DNA of 20,382 bases from Bacillota bacterium (lineage in GTDB: Bacteria > Bacillota > Clostridia > Christensenellales > CAG-138): NCBI GenBank assembly GCA_023435855.1, contig JAEZLG010000008.1, forward strand, positions 1 through 20,382, in the 5' to 3' direction. The translations under genes and the position numbers were made by a program. The notes beneath the pieces were generated by a model. That model was given only the letters and a program-made list of their open reading frames with translations, searched no databases and was not told where the DNA came from. Each line of letters starts with the position of its first letter. Position 1 is the stretch's first letter. Shown here one piece after another: positions 1 to 8,800 of the stretch.

Positions 1-541
1 TCATACCCATTTTGGCAGCGCCGATCATAAGCGAATTGCCCATGTTGTTGCGCGCATCACCTACGTAAACGAGCTTAACCTTGTTGAGGGGTTTATGTAC
101 ATGCTCCTCGATGGTCATAAGGTCCGCAAGAATTTGTGTGGGGTGGTACATATCCGTAAGCCCGTTCCACACGGGCACGCCGGCATGCTTGGCGAGAAGT
201 TCCACGGTCTCCTGCTTGAAGCCGCGGTATTCTATACCGTCATAGAAGCGGCCGAGCACCTTTGCGGTATCCTCAAGGGATTCTTTTTTGCCCATCTGGC
301 TATTGCTTAAGAATGTGACATTTGCACCTTCGTCAAAGCAGGCCACCTCAAACGCGCAGCGCGTACGAGTGGAAGTCTTGTCGAACAAAAGCACAACATT
401 TTTGCCGTCGAGCAGGCGGTTGCGTATGCCTGCGCGCTTTTTGGATTTAAGGTCGTGCGAAAGATCGAGCATGTAACGGATTTCCTCGGGTGTAAAATCG
501 CGCAGGGTCAGTAGCGAGCGTCCTCTCAGATTGACGGGCAT
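1..541 (-). CDS. argF/arcB: Ornithine carbamoyltransferase, 3' end cut by window edge
   Basis: The enzyme interconverts ornithine + carbamoyl phosphate and citrulline + phosphate in the cytoplasm. The 180 visible residues carry the carbamoyl-phosphate motif STRTR (about 57-61, in FDKTSTRTR) and HPTQ (about 133-136), both diagnostic of the transcarbamoylase N-terminal domain. The ornithine-binding C-terminal domain lies beyond the left edge. The ATG at 541 has an AGGAG site 9 bases upstream and lies 24 bases after orr, so it is the last visible gene of the ornithine operon. Sequence alone does not separate anabolic ArgF from catabolic ArcB. The position downstream of ornithine-degrading genes argues for a catabolic role, making ornithine and carbamoyl phosphate from citrulline (inference). 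Confidence 0.93.
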   Translation of the reverse strand, partial: MPVNLRGRSLLTLRDFTPEEIRYMLDLSHDLKSKKRAGIRNRLLDGKNVVLLFDKTSTRTRCAFEVACFDEGANVTFLSNSQMGKKESLEDTAKVLGRFYDGIEYRGFKQETVELLAKHAGVPVWNGLTDMYHPTQILADLMTIEEHVHKPLNKVKLVYVGDARNNMGNSLMIGAAKMGM

Positions 542-565
542 AGGTGTATTCTCCTTCTTCGTATT

Positions 566-1630
566 TTATAGATATTTCTTTTCTACATACGGACATGTAT
601 AAAGCCGCAAAAGCGCACCGTAATCGGGTATAAAGCGGAGCGTGTCGCCTACTTGAAAAGCCTGTTCCGTTTCTGTCAGGTTCACGATGGTATGATCGCT
701 GCTCGCGCCTAAAATCTCAATACCAAAATCAAGCGGCGTTAACCCCTCGACGGCTGCATCCTGGCGGCCGAGATTCAATACCCCTCTAAGCATTTCGCCG
801 CGCTCCGGGAAGTCTGTCACTTCGCCAAATGCGTTTTTGAATCGCCGTCCCACGGGAACGGAAGGCTTTTTTTGGACTTCGGAAAGTTCTGCATGCAATA
901 TAAATGCGTCACCGTAAAGCCCGTCTATCACCTCAAAACGCGATGTATCATGGCCCAGGAGAAATGCTTCGCCAAGCCGCAGGTGGTTTATGCCCTTTGG
1001 AAGCAAACCGCTTACCAAAAGACCCATTGTGCTCGAATTGCCGCCCGAAACTATAGGAATCTCTTCATTTAATTCTGCGCGAAGCATATTCGCAAGGCGC
1101 AAAATTCCGTTCATGTTGTTTTCATCCGGAACGATGGAGCCGTAGCAGGTTAGATTGGTGCCGATGCCCGAAAGCGAAAGCCATGGCTCCTCCTTCACCG
1201 CCCGCGCAGACGCAAGCAGCAAAGCCTCGTTTTCAAAAAAAATACCCTCGCGCAAATCCCCCATGTCCGCCATGAGGATAACCCCGTGCCTTTTCTTCTG
1301 CATTTTCGCCGCAGCGCCGAGAGCCCTGATAACAGTAATTTCGCTTTGGAGGCTATAATCCGCCGCACGAACAACTTCCTCTGCTTCGCTCGGGCCGCTG
1401 ACGCGCAAAAGCAGCTTAGGTTTTTTGGTCTTAAGCGCGTCGAGGTTATGAATGCGCGAATCGGCTATCATGGCAGCATCGCTCGCCTCAAGGAGCGCGG
1501 CAATCTTCGGATCCGCACAAACGCATTTGGTCACATATGCGGCGGATATACCGTTTCTCCCGCAAAGCTCGCTCAAAAACGTGATATTATGCGCAAGTTT
1601 TTTTAAGTCTACAGTAAGTGTTGGGTACAT
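566..1630 (-). CDS. orr: Ornithine racemase, PLP-dependent (alanine racemase fold)
   Basis: It converts L-ornithine to D-ornithine, the substrate of D-ornithine 4,5-aminomutase encoded upstream in the same operon. The 354-residue protein has the N-terminal alanine-racemase barrel: the PLP-binding lysine is K35 in YVTKCVCADP, followed by DMGDLREG and the SGGNSST phosphate-binding stretch. The length matches the single-chain racemase known from ornithine-fermenting clostridia. The start ATG lies 3 bases after the TGA of the preceding ATPase gene, with only a weak GGGAT-like ribosome site, so translational coupling is likely. Another basic amino acid as substrate cannot be excluded from sequence, but the neighbours make ornithine much the best choice. 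Confidence 0.9.
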   Translation of the reverse strand: MYPTLTVDLKKLAHNITFLSELCGRNGISAAYVTKCVCADPKIAALLEASDAAMIADSRIHNLDALKTKKPKLLLRVSGPSEAEEVVRAADYSLQSEITVIRALGAAAKMQKKRHGVILMADMGDLREGIFFENEALLLASARAVKEEPWLSLSGIGTNLTCYGSIVPDENNMNGILRLANMLRAELNEEIPIVSGGNSSTMGLLVSGLLPKGINHLRLGEAFLLGHDTSRFEVIDGLYGDAFILHAELSEVQKKPSVPVGRRFKNAFGEVTDFPERGEMLRGVLNLGRQDAAVEGLTPLDFGIEILGASSDHTIVNLTETEQAFQVGDTLRFIPDYGALLRLYTCPYVEKKYL

Positions 1631-1633
1631 CTA

Positions 1634-2995
1634 TCAAATCCCGAGGCTTTGCTTCATGAGCAACAGCGCCTCGCCTCCGTATCGTTTGCTGAGTGCACCT
1701 AAAGACGCCATGGTGTAGTGGTTATCCGTAAGAAGCCGCAATTCGCCCGGCTTGGGGAATAGGTGCATGCCGGTTTTATTAAAGTCTGCAAGCTCGCGCA
1801 GTAACCTTTCGTGCTCCGGTAGACGCGTTAAAGCACCGCCCGTGCCTACAATGTACTTAACAGCCGTAAGGTCCTTTCCCTCGGCTAGCGTTTTTCTGCC
1901 AGAGGGCGTATAGATATACCTTAGCTGCCCTGCGTGCCGCATAAGAGCCGTCCGACCCGCCTCAAGGCATAGCCGCTTTGTCAGTTTCAGCTGATCCTCT
2001 GTTTTTGGGATGGGCTCGTAGTAGGATAGAACCTCGCTTACATCAAGAGACAGCTCGCGGGAAAGCGCATCCGCACCGAGCATATCGATGAGGTTTTTCG
2101 CGTTCACGTAAAGCCCCAGGTCGCCCTCAACGGTGCGCTTTGCAAACGGCTCGGGCGATGTAAGAAGTGCTGAAATCTCGTCTGTTCCCGCCGTATCCGA
2201 ATGTATGTCTGTGGTCGCACCGCCGATATCGACCATCACAAGGTCGCCTATCTCCGAATAAAGAAGCTGAGCAGCCTCCATCACCGCACCGGGCGTTGGG
2301 AGAATGCTCCCTTTCACCATGTCGCGCACATGCTCCATGCCGGGTGCCTTTATAATGTGTTCGGCAAACACCTCGTGGATAACGCGCCGCGCCGGCTCGA
2401 TGTTGAGCTTGTCGAGTTTCGGGTATACGTTTTCGGTAATATAAAGAGGTATGTTTTTTTCTGCAAACATTGCCTTCACGGCAGTTTGGTTTTGCACATT
2501 ACCCGCGTAGATGACGGGTACATTAAGCCCCATATCGCATACGCGCTCGGCGTTATAAAGCGCGGTCTCGCGCTCGCCGAAATCCGTACCGCCCGCAAGC
2601 ATGATGAGGTTGGGTTGTATTGCCTTGATGTCCTTTAGGTCAAAATCGGTAAGTTTCCCTGCGGTGGCAAGCTTTACGATGGCACCCGCACCCAAAGCAG
2701 CCGCTTCGGCTGCCTTCACGGTCATGTCGTACACAAGGCCGTGCACGCACATGCGAAGTCCGCCCGCGGCGCTTGATGTGGCGAACATTTCACCGTACTC
2801 CACCTTATCCGCTTGAAGTACTGTTTCAAGCGAACGCACCGCGGCTTTTAGCCCTACGCGTACGTCGCCTTCAAGCACCGAGGTAGGCGCGAAGCCCTGC
2901 CCTAAAAAACGCGGGGCGTTGCTCCCGAGCTTATCAAATGCGCTTACTACGGTGGTGGTCGAACCTATTTCGGCCACGAGTACGTCGATGAACAT
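1634..2995 (-). CDS. GlmL/MutL-type ASKHA ATPase, probable aminomutase reactivase
   Basis: The 453-residue protein belongs to the GlmL/MutL family found next to B12-dependent mutases. It has the actin/Hsp70-like ATPase motifs: phosphate-1 at about 8-20 (AEIGSTTTVVSAF), phosphate-2 at 256-263 (DIGGATTD) and an adenosine-type motif at 384-390 (GTGGALT). Family members are found beside glutamate mutase and in ornithine clusters beside oraE. A role in reactivating or loading the cobalamin enzyme is inferred, not shown by sequence. The ATG at 2995 has only a poor ribosome site (GGGAAAG about 6 bases upstream). A 373-base palindromic element separates it from oraE, so its expression may differ from the genes before it. 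Confidence 0.85.
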   Translation of the reverse strand: MFIDVLVAEIGSTTTVVSAFDKLGSNAPRFLGQGFAPTSVLEGDVRVGLKAAVRSLETVLQADKVEYGEMFATSSAAGGLRMCVHGLVYDMTVKAAEAAALGAGAIVKLATAGKLTDFDLKDIKAIQPNLIMLAGGTDFGERETALYNAERVCDMGLNVPVIYAGNVQNQTAVKAMFAEKNIPLYITENVYPKLDKLNIEPARRVIHEVFAEHIIKAPGMEHVRDMVKGSILPTPGAVMEAAQLLYSEIGDLVMVDIGGATTDIHSDTAGTDEISALLTSPEPFAKRTVEGDLGLYVNAKNLIDMLGADALSRELSLDVSEVLSYYEPIPKTEDQLKLTKRLCLEAGRTALMRHAGQLRYIYTPSGRKTLAEGKDLTAVKYIVGTGGALTRLPEHERLLRELADFNKTGMHLFPKPGELRLLTDNHYTMASLGALSKRYGGEALLLMKQSLGI

Positions 2996-3368
2996 GTGCG
3001 TCTTTCCCGGGGGGTCCGCCCCGTACCTCCGGTTACTTTTCTTTCAAGAAAAGTAACCAAAAGAACTTATGGGTTTTATGATTGGGGGCGCTTGCGCATG
3101 CGCTAAGTATAAGCCTCACTTTCAAGCACGGAAGGAGAGATATACCGAAGCTCGTTTTCTCTCCCTCAGTCGGCCTCGCACGTCCGGCAGAGCCGGAGCC
3201 CTACGGGCCGAGGCTTGCAGCCTCGCGTGGGCCGACAGCTCCCTCGTCAGAGGGAGCCATAGTAGCCCGTTTGTATGCAGCAAAACGTGCTATCACCGCA
3301 ATTTTACCAACAAAGAAGTCTTTTGCCTGCTTTTCTACAGAAAAGCAGGCGGGTTTTAGGGCGGAGCC
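2996..3368. repeat. Palindrome-rich intergenic element inside the ornithine operon
   Basis: This 373-base gap holds no convincing gene; the short ORFs in it have no ribosome sites and overlap one another. It is packed with hairpins: 3031-3058 (13-base perfect arms GGTTACTTTTCTT, 2-base loop), 3183-3197 (TCCGGC/GCCGGA), 3209-3225 (CGAGGCT/AGCCTCG), 3238-3257 (GCTCCCTC/GAGGGAGC), 3325-3350 (GCCTGCTTTTCT arms) and 3356-3372 (TTAGGGC/GCCCTAA). Longer pairing is possible between 3169-3175 (GTCGGCC) and 3230-3236 (GGCCGAC). None has a U-tract on the operon strand, so these are not ordinary terminators. The style resembles dispersed REP-like repeats of gut Clostridia (recalled, not searched). The last hairpin contains the oraE stop codon. 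Confidence 0.75.
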
Positions 3369-5591
3369 CTAACGCTCTTCCATCTCTCGTCTTCTCTTCA
3401 CAAGGAACGTGGCTACATGACAGCCCTTCGTGCCGCGCGAGAAAGCTTCGTCTGCGCCAACCTTACGAGCTGCGGCGGGATCTACCTGTGTGCCGCCTGC
3501 CAGGAACATGAGCTTTTCGCGCACGCCCATTTCGGTGGCAATGCGGTCGATCTTAGCGATGTTTTTATAATGGATGGCATCGTGGCTTATAACGGTAGAG
3601 GCAAGCATTGCGTCCGCGTTAAGCTCAATAGCTGCGTTAACGAGCTTTTCGGGCGGCACAGAGGTGCCCAAATAGAATACCTCGATACCGTATTTTTCAA
3701 TACCGCCGTGCTTAATGTCGATGATCTCCCTAAGCCCGACGCTGTGTTCATCCTCGCCTACCGTACCGCATACGACGCGCATGGGCTTTTTCTCGATGGC
3801 GGCGCGAAGCTCGTTGTCGCTTAGCACCTCGGGATCTTTAGGGATAACAAGATCGTCAACGTTTATGCTGAAGCCGACTTTACCTTTGAGCTCAATGCGC
3901 GTGCCCTCTGCACCGTGCATCACCTCGCAGTTAATAACCTCTGGATCTGATAGGTTCATGCGTCGCGCAAATTCGAGCGCTGCGGCGGAAGCCACCTTCT
4001 TTTCGGTGGGAAAAAACATGGTGAGCATCACGGTACCGTCAGCAAGCCATTCCATTTCGGGCTTCAACTGTTTGGCACCCGGATTTTTATACTGAGAAAC
4101 GCCAGCCATACGCGTGTACACGTTATCTGTGTCGTCAAGCTCGTCGATAAACATGATCTTTTCGGGCACTTCCAATGTACAGCCGCCGATGAGTTTCGCG
4201 GGGTCGTTAACAGCGCTTTGGTCATACTGCGCAACATTGTTGTAGCCGTAATGCGCGGTAACGGGTGCGAAATAGCCCTTTTCGCGCTTGTAAATCATGC
4301 CCGTGCCGATACCGCCGTCGATCTTTCTTACAATGCCGTCGCCGTTTCGCTCGGGGAACATACCGGAGTCTACAAAGTAACCCGCTTCGACAGCCTTGAA
4401 ATAGCCGCCCATCTCGAGCATTTCCTCCATAAAGAGCACTGCACGTTCCTTTAGTTCACGCGCTTTGTCACGCAAATAGCCGCTGTCTTTTAATTCCACC
4501 ATCTCCATAAGCCCGTCAAGACCCACAAGGGTCTGCTTGGCGGTGTCGCAGGCTTCTACATTGTAGATATGCCAGGGCACGTTGCGGCCTTCGTCCGGGG
4601 TGATAGTAGATTGTATATCGGCGCTCGTGAGCTTGCTTATGAACATGTTGAGTACATGGGTCACGGTCGCTTCGCGGGCAGATGCCTCTATGTACTTGGT
4701 GTTCATCTGTGCACGCATGCGGTATTCGCGGAACAGTTCACGAAGCGCTACGGCATAGGGAAGGTCAATATACACGCAGGGCGCGGGGGTTGCGGTAGGC
4801 GGGACGGTAGAAAGGCAAATGTTCTTTTTGTTCATGCCAACCTTTGCGGAAAACAAAGCGTTGATGGCATGCTGCACCATGAGCTCCGGCATTACCTTCC
4901 AAGCATCTCGTGCGGTAGCGTTGGCGTTGTGCGCGCCGTCAATTTGCGCCATGTTGGCCCATGCCATAATCTTTTTGGATTCACATGCGTCCACAAATGA
5001 GCGCACCATGTTGATGTTGCGATAGATGACATTATACTGCGGGTCTTGATGAGCACCGTTGACACCTTCTTCGGCAAACATTACCGCGATATCCGGTCCG
5101 GCTACACCGCTTACATACGAGTGGTAGTTAATGGGGCGGCCCACTTCATCCTCGATGAAATCAAGCGCTTTTCTTTGCGCGCGCACCTGCTTTCGCGTAA
5201 TGGGTACGCCGCCGCTGCCTTGCGGGGTGCCTTCGATTAACCCGTCATAATGGCTTTGACCTGCCGTGCGGATAACCATAATGTGGTCGGCACCGTGGTG
5301 TGCGGCCATGCGCATGCGGCGAATATCGTCTTCAAAACGACCGGAGGCAATCTCCGTGGTAATAACGGGATCGGGCTGCGGGTCGATATCCCCGAAGTTG
5401 TGTGCGGGCGGCAATGGCACGGAGCTTTTTAAGGGCTTGGAACAATCCCGATAAGTGAAAGCGCCCATTTGGAGATTGTCCACATGCTCGCGCCACGTCC
5501 AGCCGCGCCTGCGGGGACGGTAGTTTTCAAGATTTTCAAGTATTTTCTCTACGTCGATATTCTTTGTGGGGTCGAGCCTATATTCATCCAT
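3369..5591 (-). CDS. oraE: D-ornithine 4,5-aminomutase, large subunit (B12/PLP)
   Basis: With OraS it moves the terminal amino group of D-ornithine to C4, giving 2,4-diaminopentanoate, using adenosylcobalamin and PLP. The 740-residue protein has a TIM-barrel body and a C-terminal cobalamin-binding Rossmann domain. The B12 ligand motif DxHxxG is seen as DEHSVG with H616. The candidate PLP lysine K627 sits 11 residues later, the same spacing as the histidine and lysine described for the Clostridium sticklandii enzyme. Residues about 645-650 (LGTSVP) and the later AGGT match the B12 fold. The start overlaps the oraS stop by one base (TAATG). The TAG stop at 3369-3371 lies inside the terminal hairpin of the adjacent repeat, so the native C-terminus may have been set by that insertion. 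Confidence 0.96.
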   Translation of the reverse strand: MDEYRLDPTKNIDVEKILENLENYRPRRRGWTWREHVDNLQMGAFTYRDCSKPLKSSVPLPPAHNFGDIDPQPDPVITTEIASGRFEDDIRRMRMAAHHGADHIMVIRTAGQSHYDGLIEGTPQGSGGVPITRKQVRAQRKALDFIEDEVGRPINYHSYVSGVAGPDIAVMFAEEGVNGAHQDPQYNVIYRNINMVRSFVDACESKKIMAWANMAQIDGAHNANATARDAWKVMPELMVQHAINALFSAKVGMNKKNICLSTVPPTATPAPCVYIDLPYAVALRELFREYRMRAQMNTKYIEASAREATVTHVLNMFISKLTSADIQSTITPDEGRNVPWHIYNVEACDTAKQTLVGLDGLMEMVELKDSGYLRDKARELKERAVLFMEEMLEMGGYFKAVEAGYFVDSGMFPERNGDGIVRKIDGGIGTGMIYKREKGYFAPVTAHYGYNNVAQYDQSAVNDPAKLIGGCTLEVPEKIMFIDELDDTDNVYTRMAGVSQYKNPGAKQLKPEMEWLADGTVMLTMFFPTEKKVASAAALEFARRMNLSDPEVINCEVMHGAEGTRIELKGKVGFSINVDDLVIPKDPEVLSDNELRAAIEKKPMRVVCGTVGEDEHSVGLREIIDIKHGGIEKYGIEVFYLGTSVPPEKLVNAAIELNADAMLASTVISHDAIHYKNIAKIDRIATEMGVREKLMFLAGGTQVDPAAARKVGADEAFSRGTKGCHVATFLVKRRREMEER

Positions 5592-5956
5592 TATCCGTTA
5601 CCCCCGTTAAAAAGCGATTCAGCTTTCTCCCAGTAGTTGCCGTCCATAAGGGCAAGCCCCGCATCGCGGATGGGGAGAGAATGTTCTTTTGCAATCTTAT
5701 ACACCACATGCCCCGCCCCGTGGCCGATAAGCCTATGCTCTATACACGCGTCTACAAGTGCTTTTGCCTCAAGCGAGGAGAAACCCATGCGCAACAGCAC
5801 CGAGCGCTCCACAGAGGGTGTCGTGTTTTCGTAACCGAGCTTGAGCATGGGGTCAACCAGCTCCCCGGCAAGGCTCCAGAAGCGCTTTTCGAGCGCCTCA
5901 TCGGTGAGGCACTTTAAATGCTCGCGACGTGCCTCAAAATCGTCTTGTCTTTTCAT
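5591..5956 (-). CDS. oraS: D-ornithine 4,5-aminomutase, small subunit
   Basis: This is the 121-residue partner of OraE in the aminomutase. The length matches the known small subunit. The protein is charged and mostly helical, with no membrane segment or signal peptide. It begins inside the end of ortB (4-base overlap, 5953-5956) and its stop shares a base with the oraE start, so the three products are made in coupled translation, fitting a fixed subunit ratio. Identification rests mainly on size, general sequence character and position immediately before oraE. It is not known to carry catalytic residues of its own. Confidence 0.92.
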   Translation of the reverse strand: MKRQDDFEARREHLKCLTDEALEKRFWSLAGELVDPMLKLGYENTTPSVERSVLLRMGFSSLEAKALVDACIEHRLIGHGAGHVVYKIAKEHSLPIRDAGLALMDGNYWEKAESLFNGGNG

Positions 5957-7353
5957 GCGTCCTCCCTGATGCAGCGAAGTACAAACTCGCTGTCGGTCTT
6001 GGTTTCCTCCGCCAAAAAGGCGATATCCTCCGGGGTGTATTTGCCGTTGTGCGCACGAAGCGCATTTTTAATGAGCGATGCACGAAGGTGGTTTATATCC
6101 GCATCCCGCGCTTTCATAAGCGACGGGTGCTTTGGCAGAATGATGTTTATACCCGGGACTTCCTCCTCGGGGTTGCCGAACCGCACTTCGATGCCGTTTT
6201 TCCTGGCAAAAGAAAGCTGCGGGTTTACATGCTTGCCGGCACCCGTATATTCCGTTTCCTGCACCACGATGCTTTGATCCGCATCCATTTCCTGCGCGAG
6301 CGAAAATGCCGCTGCCAAGGATGTGTTGCCTGCAGGCCCTTTTTCAAGCCCCTCGAGTGTGGCGAGCATTTCTGTCATATAAAATACCTCGCCTTGGGTC
6401 ACGGTTACATATCTGTCCATATAGCGAAGCGGCCTTGCGGCACTTCTTGGTACGTCGGAGCGGTCCGGCCATGTGGAATAGGGCATGCCAAAGCCGGTGT
6501 GACCCGTGGTAAAGGATTTTTTATTGAACTGCGCGTCGCTTGCCATGTGGAGGCCCTTGAGATTTACGCTCGCTGCCACCACTTGTGCGCCACAGCCTGC
6601 CTTCTTTAAACCACGTGCGGTACCTGTCAGGTTGCCGCCCCCCGCGTTGGTGCATACAACAACGTCGGGATCTTTGCCCTCGCGCGCACGGAACTGCTCG
6701 GCAATCTCATACCCGAGCGTTTCAACACCCAAAATACCGTAGGCGGTATAGAGCGATGCGTTAAAGAAACCTGTGTCCTCTAAAAGACGCAAGAACACAT
6801 AAAAAAGCTCAGGGCCTACGCTAAGCTGTACGACCTCCGCCCCCAAGGCCTCGCATTTACGCGCCTTTTCGATGATCTCAGGCTGGCCTTTGCCCTTAGA
6901 ATCGTAGCATTCCTGCACCACGATACACTTTAATCCCGCCATGGCGCATACGCTTGCGACCGCTGCGCCGTAATTGCCGCTCGTTGCGGATATAGCGCCC
7001 TTGTAGCCGAGTTTTTTGGCGGTGTAAATGCTCGTTGCTGCGCGGCGCACCTTAAAGCTGCCTGAGGGGTTTGCTGCCTCGTCTTTGATAAAGATTCGTG
7101 CGCCTTTGCCGGGGGCTGCAAATTTCCTTGCAAGTGCTGTGATGTTTTTAAGTTCAATCAGCGGCGTATTGCCTATGGAAAAGCCGCGCTGAATGTCGAT
7201 GACTTGTTCTATCGTCAGACCGGGTGCGCGCATGAGTGCTTCATAGTCAAACGCTATGGAGCCGCTTTCAAACAGGGAGTAATCCATACCCACAGCAGCC
7301 TTCATGATATCGAACTTTCGCGCCATTACGGCTTCGTAAGAGGTGTGTTTCAT
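5953..7353 (-). CDS. ortB: 2-amino-4-oxopentanoate thiolase, PLP (beta) subunit
   Basis: With OrtA it cleaves 2-amino-4-oxopentanoate with CoA to alanine and acetyl-CoA, the last step of the ornithine pathway. The 466-residue protein has a fold-type II PLP (threonine-synthase-like) domain: the Schiff-base lysine is K101 in NPSGSFKVRR, followed by the TSGNYGAA substrate loop and the glycine-rich phosphate loop in NAGGGNLTG. The ATG lies in a 4-base overlap with the ortA stop (7350-7353), typical of subunits made together. On fold alone it could be read as a threonine synthase or diaminopropionate-lyase relative, but pairing with the 100-residue OrtA between ord and oraS makes the thiolase assignment firm. 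Confidence 0.93.
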   Translation of the reverse strand: MKHTSYEAVMARKFDIMKAAVGMDYSLFESGSIAFDYEALMRAPGLTIEQVIDIQRGFSIGNTPLIELKNITALARKFAAPGKGARIFIKDEAANPSGSFKVRRAATSIYTAKKLGYKGAISATSGNYGAAVASVCAMAGLKCIVVQECYDSKGKGQPEIIEKARKCEALGAEVVQLSVGPELFYVFLRLLEDTGFFNASLYTAYGILGVETLGYEIAEQFRAREGKDPDVVVCTNAGGGNLTGTARGLKKAGCGAQVVAASVNLKGLHMASDAQFNKKSFTTGHTGFGMPYSTWPDRSDVPRSAARPLRYMDRYVTVTQGEVFYMTEMLATLEGLEKGPAGNTSLAAAFSLAQEMDADQSIVVQETEYTGAGKHVNPQLSFARKNGIEVRFGNPEEEVPGINIILPKHPSLMKARDADINHLRASLIKNALRAHNGKYTPEDIAFLAEETKTDSEFVLRCIREDA

Positions 7354-7652
7354 ATGCTTTCACCTCCGAAAAGAAGCGCACGGACGGTATCGTCAATCTC
7401 CAAAAGCTCCGGTACAAAATCTCCGAAATCGTGGGAAAAGCGCGGGTTCACCTCTAAAAGCGTGCCTTTTACCTTCCGACCCGTGCGCGTGATTACCGTT
7501 GTTTGGGAGCCCAAGCGTGCGGGGGCAGTGAGCCTTCCCTTCACCCATTGCTCAAGCGGTACCTTGTGGGTATCGTCAGGGACCTGTGGTGCACGCTGCG
7601 CCGACTCAAGTATCACACTGTGTAAAAGTGCCCAATCGCCTTTTTGTGCCAT
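7350..7652 (-). CDS. ortA: 2-amino-4-oxopentanoate thiolase, alpha subunit
   Basis: This 100-residue protein is the small subunit of the CoA-dependent thiolase that releases alanine and acetyl-CoA. It has no membrane segment. It carries short beta-rich stretches such as TTVITRTGRKVKGTLLEVNP and ends DDTVRALLFGGESI. The start ATG at 7652 has a clear AAAGGAG site 7 bases upstream. It follows ord by 53 bases and overlaps ortB by 4. The exact role of the small subunit is not evident from sequence; identification is by size, order and partner gene. Confidence 0.9.
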   Translation of the reverse strand: MAQKGDWALLHSVILESAQRAPQVPDDTHKVPLEQWVKGRLTAPARLGSQTTVITRTGRKVKGTLLEVNPRFSHDFGDFVPELLEIDDTVRALLFGGESI

Positions 7653-7705
7653 AACGCCTCTCCTTTATAAAATTGCGGGAACTATCTGTGCCTTATGTTC
7701 AATTA

Positions 7706-8743
7706 CTACTTTATATAGTCGCGGAAATCGCCCATGATTGCGCGGGGTACCGGCAAATCCAGCATGGTTTTTAAACCTGGCTCGCTGTTGATGACATGCG
7801 GGATCATATTCACACACATGGCGATGGTGCCGATGCCGCCGTCCACCTCGGGGCGAATCTGCATGTTCACCTCCGGGCTTCCTTTCAATACGATATAGTC
7901 GCCTGTATAGGTGCCCTCGGCCTCGGGCTCAATCTGCTGCGGGTGGATCATGTCGATCTTCTTTTCCCCGTTCACATAGCCTTGGCCGGTCATATTTACG
8001 CCTGCCACGTCGCCCGCGCGAGCAAAGCCGTAAGCGCTCTTACGATCTACCGTGGTAATTATGGGCTTCATCTGCTGCTCGAAGCGGTCAATTTTCCAAC
8101 CGAGCGCCTCGCCGATCATTCCTACGGATTCCGCAAAGCCGACATGCCCTGCGAGCGTGCCGTCTTTAACACCGTCTTCAAACGCCTTAACGCTAAGCCC
8201 TACGCCCTGCTCTTCCATTACCGCCGGACCAAAGGGAGAAAGACTGTTAACGCGCTTGCACATGACCTCTTCTACATCTGTCATGCAGCCCGAAAGACAT
8301 ATGGCGAGAAGGTCCATCATAAGCCCGGGGTTGATGCCCGTTCCAAGTATGGTAACGCCGTTATCCTTGGCGATTTTATCCATTTGCTCAGCAAGCTCGC
8401 TTGACTGTGCTTTGGGGTAGCTCATCTCCTCAGCGGTGCAGATGACGTTTACACCCTGCTCGGCTGCGAATTTAATTTTAGGAAAAGCCTTTTTTGTAAA
8501 CGAGTCCGTGGCAATTACGCAGATGTCAGCGCCCAAAATCGCCTGCTCGATGGAGGGGTTTACAACTACGTCGTTATGATCTTTGCGCTCCATGCCTAAT
8601 AGCTCAAAAATGCTTTTGTTTACACGGTCGGGATGAATGTCGCAAACGCCGGTAATTTCAATACCCTTTTTCCGCAAGAGCACCTTGGCGACGCCGCTGC
8701 CCATTGCACCGAAGCCCCAAATCGCAGCTTTTACCATTTTCAT
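7706..8743 (-). CDS. ord: 2,4-diaminopentanoate dehydrogenase
   Basis: It oxidatively deaminates 2,4-diaminopentanoate to 2-amino-4-oxopentanoate with NAD(P)+, linking the aminomutase to the thiolase. The chosen start at 8743 gives 345 residues, the usual family length. A GGAGG site stands about 7 bases upstream, whereas the longer in-frame extension (to 8812) has no site and runs through the promoter. The N-terminal Rossmann loop is GFGAMG (10-15). The rest resembles the DapB/diaminopentanoate-dehydrogenase fold, with GTGINPG and a C-terminal dimerisation part containing PEVDGGIGT. It is the first gene of the ornithine operon. Confidence 0.94.
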   Translation of the reverse strand: MKMVKAAIWGFGAMGSGVAKVLLRKKGIEITGVCDIHPDRVNKSIFELLGMERKDHNDVVVNPSIEQAILGADICVIATDSFTKKAFPKIKFAAEQGVNVICTAEEMSYPKAQSSELAEQMDKIAKDNGVTILGTGINPGLMMDLLAICLSGCMTDVEEVMCKRVNSLSPFGPAVMEEQGVGLSVKAFEDGVKDGTLAGHVGFAESVGMIGEALGWKIDRFEQQMKPIITTVDRKSAYGFARAGDVAGVNMTGQGYVNGEKKIDMIHPQQIEPEAEGTYTGDYIVLKGSPEVNMQIRPEVDGGIGTIAMCVNMIPHVINSEPGLKTMLDLPVPRAIMGDFRDYIK

Positions 8744-8800
8744 ATACTTCCTCCGTCGGGTTTTAATGTGGAATCGCAGTTTATTAGATGAGTTGCTTCC

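Noticed and set aside
2201..2638. 145-codon open frame antisense to the GlmL-like ATPase gene
   Set aside because: It lies wholly opposite a conserved gene, has no ribosome site or recognisable motif, and is explained by codon use on the other strand. The same applies to long antisense frames at 4569-5000, 5929-6609, 7204-7737 and 7796-8404.
3069..3511. Three overlapping open frames of 78-96 codons in the oraE-ATPase gap
   Set aside because: They overlap one another in different frames, lack ribosome sites, and translate palindromic repeat sequence.
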